From the NCBI RefSeq assembly GCF_003026215.1, contig NZ_PYOC01000021.1, forward strand, positions 1 to 39,463: DNA of 39,463 nt, given 5' to 3'. Under the pieces are notes generated by a model. The model had not been told where the DNA came from. It searched no databases and saw only the letters and a program-made list of their open reading frames with translations. This document shows, piece after piece, positions 33,484 to 39,463 of the stretch; positions within the stretch are counted from its first letter, which is position 1, and every line of letters begins with the position of its first letter. The position numbers were made by a program, and so were the translations under genes. This stretch comes from Photobacterium indicum. GTDB lineage: Bacteria; Pseudomonadota; Gammaproteobacteria; Enterobacterales; Vibrionaceae.

Positions 33484-33680
33484 ATTATTCCCTTTCATTA
33501 TTTGACAGCATTAGAGATAAATACTTTAACAATAGTGTAGCCAACCAGAGTCAACCCATGCGTCAATTTTCCTTTTAAACAAAACCTTCAACTATGTTCT
33601 AAGATTATCTCTATCGACTATATTTTCTAACCTTGTAAACAAACAACACATTCCAGATATTATTAATGACGGGACACTCA

Positions 33681-34778
33681 ATGAATAATCAAACGCCCGA
33701 CGACAAGAAACAAAGTCAATTTTTTATCAATAACATGGTCGAGTCAGCAATACGTGTTGGCTTGTTATTTATTCTGTTAGCGTGGTCTTACGGTATTGTA
33801 AAACCCTTTCTAATTCCCGTTCTGTGGGGTGCTATTATTGCCGTAGCCCTCATGCCATTAACGGTAAAGCTCGAAAACATGTTGAAAGGAAAGAGAGGAT
33901 TATCCGCCACCGTTATTGCTCTTATTGGCATTCTAATTCTCACCGTTCCTTTTGTTATGTTTTCTATTTCAATGGTTGAGTCTGTAGAAGGTATCACCAG
34001 TACCATCAGCTCAGGTACGTTGAAGATTCCAGGCCCGACAGAACGAATTGCAAACATTCCCATTATTGGCCAGCAAATCTTCGATGTATGGCAACTTTTT
34101 TCGACCAACCTAGAAAAAGCCTTCACAAAATTCTTACCACAACTAACATCCGGTTTAGCAATGATGGCATCGGTTGTTGGTAACAGTATCGTCAGCATCT
34201 TGATGTTTGTTATTTCACTATTAATTTCAGCCGCTTTTATGGCGAATGCAACTAGCATTTCAAAATCTGTCAATACACTTTCTGTTCGTATTGCGGGTGC
34301 ACACGGCGAAGAATGGGCAACGCTATGCACAGCAACGATCCGTAGTGTGTTATTGGGGGTTGTCGGGGTTGCCTGCATTCAGGCATTTCTAGTGGGTATC
34401 GGTGTTTTCGCAATTGGTTTGCCTACTGCAGGGTTAATTACCATTTTGGTTCTAGTACTCGCTATTGCTCAGCTACCTGCTTTATTGGTTGTCGCACCCG
34501 TTATTGCCTATGTATATTCCATTCATGACTCAACAACTGCCACCATTTTTGCAGTATGGACTTTACTTGCTGGGTTAAGTGACAACTTCTTAAAACCTTT
34601 ATTAATGGGCCGTGGATTAGATATTCCTATGCCAGTTATATTACTGGGCGCAATAGGTGGCATGGTGTCATCTGGCATACTAGGGCTATTTATCGGCCCT
34701 GTTATACTGGCTATTTGGTATCAACTATTTAATGAGTGGATGCATGAAAGTGAAAAAGAAGATAACCAAGCTCAGTAA
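33681..34778 (+). CDS. AI-2E-family permease (YdiK-like)
   Basis: 365 aa from the start chosen. An integral membrane protein of the AI-2E transporter family (YdiK/TqsA), about seven to eight helices: paired segments at about residues 20-60, one around 75-95, then a long soluble loop (about 100-160) and a C-terminal bundle with 'LLVVAPVIAYVYSI', 'SDNFLKPLLMGRGLDIPMPV' and 'GLFIGPVILAIWYQL'. The last pair is the family's signature end. GGGAC lies eight bases before the ATG at 33681; a start at 33666 has no Shine-Dalgarno. Substrate unknown; some relatives export small molecules or act in ion exchange. Confidence 0.85.
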   Translation: MNNQTPDDKKQSQFFINNMVESAIRVGLLFILLAWSYGIVKPFLIPVLWGAIIAVALMPLTVKLENMLKGKRGLSATVIALIGILILTVPFVMFSISMVESVEGITSTISSGTLKIPGPTERIANIPIIGQQIFDVWQLFSTNLEKAFTKFLPQLTSGLAMMASVVGNSIVSILMFVISLLISAAFMANATSISKSVNTLSVRIAGAHGEEWATLCTATIRSVLLGVVGVACIQAFLVGIGVFAIGLPTAGLITILVLVLAIAQLPALLVVAPVIAYVYSIHDSTTATIFAVWTLLAGLSDNFLKPLLMGRGLDIPMPVILLGAIGGMVSSGILGLFIGPVILAIWYQLFNEWMHESEKEDNQAQ

Positions 34779-34870
34779 TCAAAACGATGTGATTAATGAA
34801 AGCAAAGATGGGTATGTTCTGAAAGCTAAGAGTACAGAGTAAGTGAGTTGCCGTTAACAACTATCACTTT

Positions 34871-34894
34871 GTGGGGGGATTTCGATTCCCCCAC
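34871..34894. other. GC-rich hairpin
   Basis: GTGGGGG and CCCCCAC enclose a 10-base loop, about 90 bp after the permease gene. There is no T-run, so it may be a rho-dependent end or a processing stem. Confidence 0.35.
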
Positions 34895-35015
34895 CCAGTT
34901 AGAATCAACATATTTCATAATAAATTTCTGTTATTTCACACATAACTCTCCCCTTGCGAGAAAAAAAACGTAGAATGCATCCATATTAAGAGTCACACAT
35001 GGATGCTAATTAAAC

Positions 35016-35543
35016 ATGAAGATCATGGAAATTGACAAGGCTGTTTATCGTAAGAATATTAATCGAGTGATTGTTTTTTTTGTTGGCAGTTTAGCCGTAT
35101 TATCGCTCGCTTTTGGTGCGCTATTAATTGCGGTGTTTGGTGCTGAAACAGTTGCCCGATCTGGTTCTACAGGCAATTTTCATCTCAATTTGATCGGTGT
35201 AGTTTTGGCTGCTATCGTTTGTGCCAGTGTATTAAGTCGATTAAGAGATAAACCATATCTTAAAGAAATCTATTACGTTTGGCAGTTAAAACAACTGCAC
35301 AATAAAATTTATCGAAAACTGGCTAAGATAAAAAACAGAGCAGAATTACATGATGTTAATGCATTAATAATACTAAAATTCTATTATTCGAGTTTAAAGC
35401 AAGTCTACTTACTGGATAACAATTCACTCACGTTAGCAACATTAGAAAAAGACATTATCAAATTAGACTCTCAAATAATATCGCAAAACTTAACAATTTC
35501 TACTGATCAATTTGAAGCTGATCTATTAAATAAGATCGTTTAG
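35016..35543 (+). CDS. DUF3087-family membrane protein
   Basis: 175 aa. The N-terminus 'EIDKAVYRKNINRV', two membrane segments (about residues 18-44 and 55-72), and the middle 'EIYYVWQLKQLHNKIYRKLAKIK' are the DUF3087 pattern, a family of Vibrionaceae and relatives with unknown function. 'ILKFYYSSLKQVYLLDNNSLTL' is also in the family layout. The soluble C-terminal half is helical. The ATG at 35016 has no clear Shine-Dalgarno; the ATG at 35025 is an equally good start. Confidence 0.75.
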   Translation: MKIMEIDKAVYRKNINRVIVFFVGSLAVLSLAFGALLIAVFGAETVARSGSTGNFHLNLIGVVLAAIVCASVLSRLRDKPYLKEIYYVWQLKQLHNKIYRKLAKIKNRAELHDVNALIILKFYYSSLKQVYLLDNNSLTLATLEKDIIKLDSQIISQNLTISTDQFEADLLNKIV

Positions 35544-35905
35544 TCATCTTAATAACGAATATAAAATACGACCAGCATACACTTTCATTGCGTGTTGCTG
35601 GTCAAATTCGCCTCTACGACAAACTTGACCATGTAAAACTAACGTAAAAATACTCTGTAACCCATAATGCTGATTAAACGTATCACCACACTTCATGCGG
35701 CATGCTTAAAGCTAAAAATATAGTGAAAAAAAATCTGACTCCCATTCATCATTTTTGCAAATTGCTCTCAGTTCAAACCAATTCTTTATCTTTTGAATCA
35801 TTCTCATTACTCCTTATCGATAAATCTTATCTACAGCCATGCTGATATACTTCATTGTGATAGTAGCTCAAGTCATTGAACTTTAATCGCTTATATTCTA
35901 CCCCT

Positions 35906-35933
35906 AAAAACTCGGCTTACACGTGTAAGCCGA
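35906..35933 (-). terminator. 22-bp perfect palindrome, possible orphan minus-strand terminator
   Basis: Core CGGCTTACACGTGTAAGCCG, extended by one T/A pair on both sides (35912-35933). On the minus strand the stem is followed by GTTTTTAG. It has no recognised minus-strand gene immediately upstream, so it may belong to the decayed gene at 36240, to an unseen transcript, or be an operator. Confidence 0.45.
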
Positions 35934-36026
35934 CTCAGAGTACAACTGTACGCTGAATGGGCATTGAGATCAACAATCTAAAGTGAATACTCTACTTTGA
36001 TAAATGTAACAAAATAAGACAGAAAA

Positions 36027-36038
36027 AAAGGAGGTGAT
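36027..36038 (+). promoter_or_regulatory. near-perfect Shine-Dalgarno sequence
   Basis: AAAGGAGGTGAT is complementary to the 3' end of 16S rRNA over about 11 bases, six bases before an ATG. It is far stronger than any other ribosome site in the window. Confidence 0.6.
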
Positions 36039-36044
36039 ACAGCA

Positions 36045-36119
36045 ATGAAAATTGCTATATCATTTGATATACATACCGTGGGTAACATCACTATTGTATA
36101 TTATTTTACTGTTCAGTGA
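36045..36119 (+). CDS. possible 24-codon ORF with perfect Shine-Dalgarno
   Basis: ATG at 36045 to TGA at 36117-36119. The product would start MKIAISFDIHTVGN and end in a hydrophobic aromatic stretch 'ITIVYYFTVQ'. The Shine-Dalgarno is nearly ideal, but the ORF is short and could be the start of a lost gene. It may be a small membrane-active peptide. Unknown function. Confidence 0.35.
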   Translation: MKIAISFDIHTVGNITIVYYFTVQ

Positions 36120-36239
36120 TTCTGTTGGTATAAAACGAATAAAAGAAAAATAGTTGTGAATATAAAAATCCTACCATATAAATCATTACACTTATTTACA
36201 CCCTCCAATACTAATGGACATAATTATTATCTTTAACAT

Positions 36240-36395
36240 TTAAAATGTGGTCATTTCCAGTATGTCGTCATACGTTAAACCTACAGCCGTCAAGTAAGCA
36301 CCTAGTTTATAAAATGCATCATGAAACGGCTCCTCAGGATTACAGCTTATAAGTTTGTCTCTACGTGCAGCGGTAACACCGGACTGATAATGCCG
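36240..36395 (-). pseudogene. 3' remnant of an unknown minus-strand gene
   Basis: A minus-strand frame gives a protein-like end, '...YQSGVTAARRDKLIS' then 'CNPEEPFHDAFYKLGAYL' and 'TAVGLTYDDILEMTTF', with a stop at 36240-36242. There is no start codon in it, and at its 5' side it runs into the opposite-strand IS1595 transposase fragment. The motif of a Gly followed by 'AA', 'CNP' and a charged aromatic end recalls RMF-like small basic proteins, but this is weak. It is best read as a gene cut off by the insertion remnant. Confidence 0.4.
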
Positions 36396-36724
36396 CTTTA
36401 TCTCCCTTGGCTGATAAGGATGCGATACTTTGTACCGATGGCGCTGCGGTTTATAACGCCTTCTGTAAAGAATTGGGGATTGCGCATGAGGTAATTCACA
36501 GCCAAGGTCCCCGAGCGCGAGGTGTTTTTCACATTCAGAATGTGAATGCCTTTGATAGTCGACTTAAAGGGTGGATGTATCGATTTCATGGAGTGGCAAC
36601 AAAGTATTTGGGGAATTATTTAGGTTGGCGTCGGATGCTAGAGCGTTATCGAACGGCAATCACGCCCGAAGATTGTTTATTAGAAGCTGTTGGGCGCACG
36701 CCGCAACAGCTTATTCAGACATAG
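36377..36724 (+). pseudogene. IS1595-family transposase, C-terminal fragment
   Basis: About 115 codons in frame, without a normal start; the first in-frame start-like codon is TTG at 36407. The part 'LSPLADKDAILCTDGAAVYNA' and 'FHIQNVNAFDSRLKGWMY' followed by 'FHGVATKYLGNYLGWRR' is the DDE-type core of IS1595 (ISXO2-like) transposases, with the second catalytic Asp in 'CTDG' and the downstream acidic part. The N-terminal zinc-ribbon and first Asp are missing, and an in-frame stop lies just upstream. No terminal inverted repeats were found. An inactive relic. Confidence 0.75.
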
Positions 36725-36729
36725 CCATA

Positions 36730-36769
36730 AAAAAGGCCCTCTATGACTAGAAGGCCTGTTTATGTTTTT
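36730..36769 (+). terminator. terminator-like hairpin after the transposase remnant
   Basis: AGGCCCTCTA-TGAC-TAGAAGGCCT, 10 bp with one mismatch, followed by a T-rich tail ending in T5. It may also stop transcripts of the minus-strand PI-PLC-like gene, because an A-run lies on its left side. Confidence 0.6.
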
Positions 36770-36807
36770 CGTTTATATAAAATAGGCGACTTAAAATCTA
36801 ATAAAAC

Positions 36808-38487
36808 CTACTCAGCAAATGGCACCCAACGATCGCCGATAGCACGGTAGTTCATCCAGAATTGAGCACCCTCATTGACCGACTTCACAAACAGGCTCAA
36901 CTCCCTCGCGTTGGTCGGTACGGTAAAGCGTGAGTCGGCGAACTCATTACTGCAGATCGCTTGTGCTTGGTAATAGCTCACCGCTTGGCTGGTAGCCTGA
37001 ATTTGACCTTCGCGGTTCATGCAAAGCGCAGGATACTGCTCGCTTTGACTTGCAGTGGCAAAATGGGCATAGCCATCAGAGCCCACCGATAACTTAACAT
37101 GCTGTCGACCAACTCTCGGTGTCTCCAGACCGTTTCGCCAGCTAAAGATATGATTGGCAATATAGCCATCGGCATCATCGGGCAGGAACTGATCGCGACC
37201 GATAAAGTTGATGCCGCACTCCAACGCAGGTCGCACTTGCGATACCGGCAAATAATGATCCCAAACCCAACCGCGCTTGTCTTCAACAATGGTACTGAAA
37301 CGACCCAGATCCCAAGCAGGCAGGCTTGATGGACAACCAGCAGCATAGTCATGGTCATCACTGGTCTCTGGTCCCATTCGATTCCAGATCACGCTACGGT
37401 AGTCGGTATTGTTACCGCAATCACCGTTAAAGGCGAAGAACATGATCTGCTTGCCGTCATCGAGTAACTGTTTGGTGGTCAAGGATTCCGGCGCATAGTT
37501 ACAGCCATTGCCAGCATCTCGAAAGACCATATTGCCGAAGGTTTCAATGATCTCTCGGGCTACATCCTGCTCATAGCCTTCATTCTTGCTAGAGTGCTCA
37601 AACTTGACATAGATAAACTGCCCGGGATTGACCCTCAGCCAGTTTTTGATCTCAGACATGACCCGCACAAAACTGGTGCCGCTGGTATCAACCTTGTGTT
37701 TGAGTGTACGACCGACAACATCAATCTCAATCGCCCGCACCCCTGACTCCAACTGCTCGACAATAGAGGTGGACTGATTGGGTTTAGCACTAGCCCAGTA
37801 ATAATCGCCCGAGTTATAGGAGTTATGAGTACCCATCCAAGTAGCTTTGTAGATGGGTGAGTAGGTTACTAGCTCGTTCTGCGCCGCCATCTGCTCCTGT
37901 AGCGTTGAAGGTTGACGGGTGTGAACCCTAAAACTGTCAGCCTCATCATTGAAACTATGGTCTTTAAGGTTGCCAGATGAGCGTATCAGGGTGACGCTAC
38001 TGTTGTTGAAATTGGGGTAGCGATACAAAGTAGCGCCGGCATTGCCGCTAAGAAATACTGAACTCATCTCGTTGGTTAGATCAGCTATCCCCATATCAGC
38101 GATCCCCTCTCCCGCCATCGAGCACATCGGAGTACCAGCATAGCCTGAATCTTGATAGAGGCACGCAAAATCGTCGGTGGTTCTTTCCAAAAGATCGAGT
38201 GAGGAGATGCTGTCATTCAGCCTTTTAAACAGGAAAGTATCCTGCATCACTGTGGTGGACTTGCCCCCTTGGTTGCCATGTTCATAAACTTTGACATAGG
38301 CGTTGCCATAAAGTCGAATCGCCGTGACCTTATCGTTCATACTACTTGGCATATTCTGCTGGCCCAGCTGCTGAGTACACCATTTCTGCCCAAGAAAGTT
38401 TTCATCTTCGTAGAAGCACACTTTGGCATCCTCCGCCCAGGCGGTGCCAGATAACAACACAGATGCTATCAATATAGTTTTTTTCAT
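36808..38487 (-). CDS. secreted PI-PLC-like phosphodiesterase with crystallin-like and lectin-like domains
   Basis: 559 aa from the ATG at 38487, which has AGGA seven bases upstream and gives a signal peptide (MKKTILIASVLLSGTAWA, cut after AWA). A longer frame to 38631 is not likely. Domains by eye: (1) about 20-185, two to three beta/gamma-crystallin-like units, 'CFYEDENFLGQKWC', 'CLYQDSGYAGTPMC', 'LYRYPNFNNSSVTL'; (2) about 205-460, PI-PLC X-type catalytic core, with the general-acid His in 'MGTHNSYNS' (H221), 'AIEIDV' (252-257) and H264 as the second candidate His; (3) about 470-559, a C-type-lectin-like tail, 'YYQAQAICSNEF' and 'FWMNYRAIGDRWVP'. The gene looks GC-richer than its neighbours. 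A secreted lipase or host-lipid enzyme is likely. Confidence 0.8.
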   Translation of the reverse strand: MKKTILIASVLLSGTAWAEDAKVCFYEDENFLGQKWCTQQLGQQNMPSSMNDKVTAIRLYGNAYVKVYEHGNQGGKSTTVMQDTFLFKRLNDSISSLDLLERTTDDFACLYQDSGYAGTPMCSMAGEGIADMGIADLTNEMSSVFLSGNAGATLYRYPNFNNSSVTLIRSSGNLKDHSFNDEADSFRVHTRQPSTLQEQMAAQNELVTYSPIYKATWMGTHNSYNSGDYYWASAKPNQSTSIVEQLESGVRAIEIDVVGRTLKHKVDTSGTSFVRVMSEIKNWLRVNPGQFIYVKFEHSSKNEGYEQDVAREIIETFGNMVFRDAGNGCNYAPESLTTKQLLDDGKQIMFFAFNGDCGNNTDYRSVIWNRMGPETSDDHDYAAGCPSSLPAWDLGRFSTIVEDKRGWVWDHYLPVSQVRPALECGINFIGRDQFLPDDADGYIANHIFSWRNGLETPRVGRQHVKLSVGSDGYAHFATASQSEQYPALCMNREGQIQATSQAVSYYQAQAICSNEFADSRFTVPTNARELSLFVKSVNEGAQFWMNYRAIGDRWVPFAE

Positions 38488-38890
38488 CAGAGATCCTGCT
38501 CTTATAGTTAATGAACAGAGTAACGACAGCATACCCATTGCTTCAGCGCATTGCCGCAAGATAGATATGAGAAAACACGCACCCTGGGTGCTGAGTCTGA
38601 TCTTAGAGACACAATGTCGATGTGGCACCACGCAAGGTGCATGAACTTCCTGCTGTCATATTTTCAGCCAAGACATTCGCACGTCGTTACGATCTTTTTC
38701 TGCGATGCCGAGCTCGGTTTGAGCTCAGCAGAGCAAGATGTACTGTACCTGCCATAGTTGGAACCAATCAAAAACACGGCTCTCCAGCATTAGACTTAGT
38801 ATCTTCAGAAACTTGTAGGCAGGTAACATCATTGTATTACTAACATGTTTAGTTACGGGGTTAATATTGAATGCTTAAATATCATCAATA
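38488..38890. other. 403-bp gap between the PI-PLC-like gene and the EEP gene
   Basis: Should hold the PI-PLC gene's promoter. The first 270 bases are GC-richer than the rest. A CCGAGCTCGG palindrome lies near 38709. Short + strand frames cross it but have no Shine-Dalgarno or protein-like composition. The base-composition step near 38760-38830 may be the edge of transferred DNA. Confidence 0.4.
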
Positions 38891-39463
38891 CTATTTAGGC
38901 TCGACATTTGAAATAACAGATAGATGATCGGAAGAATAAATCCCATCTTTAATGACATTGACATATTTAAAGGTATTAACGCGCAGCTTATCATTCACAA
39001 AAATATAATCAATGTCTTCAGTAGGCTCTTTAAAATAACCATGATATGTATATTCCTTACCGTCAATACCTTCAAATGGCTTTATAGTTGTAGATCTCGC
39101 ATCATTAAATAAACTGGTTAATGCTTCATATGAAGCGACGTCACTTCTTTCAAAGTTTAAGTCACCTAAAACAATAACTGCATCATTATCATCACCAATA
39201 ATTTCTTTGGCTTTCTTACTTAATAATTTAGCACTCTGCTGCCGTGCGACTTTACCAATATGATCAAAATGAGCATTAAATACGAGTACACGTTTACTTG
39301 ACTCTTTGTCTTCAAGTCTTACCCAACTTGTAATGCGAGTTAGATCTGCATCCCAACCAACACTAGCGACAACCTCTGGGGTTTCAGAAAGCCAAAATGT
39401 ACCACCACCAAGTTTTACATACTTATCAGCCCTATAAAAAATTGGGACAGCCTCGCCTTTTGT
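38891..39463 (-). CDS. endonuclease/exonuclease/phosphatase family protein (5' part missing)
   Basis: 190 codons to the TAG at 38891-38893; the gene continues beyond the right edge. The C-terminal half of the EEP (DNase I-like) fold is clear: 'FNAHFDHIG' with the metal-site His and Asp, 'VIVLGDLNF' with the catalytic Asp-Asn, 'EDIDYIFVN', and 'SSDHLSVIS' with the final Asp-His pair. Such proteins cleave phosphodiesters in DNA, RNA or lipids (sphingomyelinase-like). The substrate cannot be told from this half. The missing N-terminus would show whether it is secreted. Its position after a secreted PI-PLC-like gene makes a second phosphodiesterase of the same theme possible. Confidence 0.85.
   Translation of the reverse strand, partial: TKGEAVPIFYRADKYVKLGGGTFWLSETPEVVASVGWDADLTRITSWVRLEDKESSKRVLVFNAHFDHIGKVARQQSAKLLSKKAKEIIGDDNDAVIVLGDLNFERSDVASYEALTSLFNDARSTTIKPFEGIDGKEYTYHGYFKEPTEDIDYIFVNDKLRVNTFKYVNVIKDGIYSSDHLSVISNVEPK

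Larger units (their letters stand above)
35544..36376. other. gene-poor AT-rich stretch
   Basis: 830 bp without a normal gene. It holds a 22-bp palindrome with a minus-strand T-run (35907-35933), a small ORF with a perfect Shine-Dalgarno (36045-36119), and the decayed minus-strand gene end (from 36240). No repeats, attachment site or tRNA were seen. Confidence 0.5.

Noticed and set aside
32464..33498. Naming the gene adenosine deaminase
   Set aside because: Motifs fit the adenine deaminase branch (HxHxEG), and the start at 33498 lacks a Shine-Dalgarno.
36027..36038. AAAGGAGGTGAT looked like the antisense of a 16S rRNA end
   Set aside because: No 16S sequence flanks it; the match ends after about 11 bases and an ATG follows at ribosome-site spacing.
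36398..36589. A 63-codon minus-strand frame inside the transposase remnant
   Set aside because: It is the antisense shadow of the IS1595 fragment; the more protein-like minus frame is the one ending at 36240.
36808..38631. 607-aa reading of the PI-PLC-like gene
   Set aside because: The extra 48 residues are not protein-like, and the ATG at 38487 gives a clean signal peptide with a Shine-Dalgarno.
38423..38843. Overlapping short + strand frames in the GC-richer part
   Set aside because: They lie antisense to the PI-PLC gene or cross its promoter region, lack Shine-Dalgarno sequences and have no protein-like composition.

Overview
The window reads as chromosomal DNA of a marine gammaproteobacterium of the family Vibrionaceae. 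A Photobacterium-like genome is my best guess. This rests on low-to-moderate GC, Vibrio-type small proteins (DUF3087, a 71-aa conserved protein), the short Vibrio type of homogentisate dioxygenase, and the general protein flavour. No rRNA, tRNA, CRISPR array or intact mobile element was seen.

Layout. 1-1597: end of an operon with a short PstS-like periplasmic protein and an outer-membrane porin. 1705-5028: a ROK sugar kinase, a small conserved protein, and an OhrR-like MarR regulator divergent from a CurA-like NADPH reductase, with two matching candidate operators between them. 5139-8783: the pqiABC membrane lipid-transport operon. 9244-15917: a phenylalanine/tyrosine catabolic island. phhAB runs left; hmgA, fahA, maiA and acetoacetyl-CoA synthetase run right, from a shared 495-bp control region with two TyrR-box-like sites. 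The missing middle step, 4-hydroxyphenylpyruvate dioxygenase, lies 13 kb further on (28695-29771). Together these take Phe through Tyr and homogentisate to fumarate plus acetoacetyl-CoA. The tyrosine aminotransferase is not in the window.

16093-22258: a YeiR-type metal GTPase, a second-type TldD/TldE protease pair, then a strong Fur box in front of an unknown 164-aa gene and an orphan YejF-like double ABC ATPase with no permease or binding protein. 22428-29771: periplasmic asparaginase, small unknown genes, a thioesterase, a membrane protein with a C-terminal winged-helix-like domain, a PLD-family lipoprotein, and hpd. 30119-35543: a CHAD-domain protein, glutathione peroxidase, an unknown gene, an adenine deaminase, an AI-2E-family permease and a DUF3087 protein.

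35544-39463 is the accessory end. It has a gene-poor AT-rich stretch, a truncated minus-strand gene next to an IS1595-family transposase remnant, a visibly GC-richer gene for a secreted PI-PLC-like enzyme with crystallin-like and lectin-like domains, and the 3' part of an endonuclease/exonuclease/phosphatase-family gene cut by the window end.

The least explained parts are the Fur-box locus, the membrane-anchored winged-helix protein, an orphan terminator with a possible small gene at 24702-24913, and the accessory end with the multidomain phospholipase. All functional statements are from reading the sequence and from family knowledge; no database search was run.
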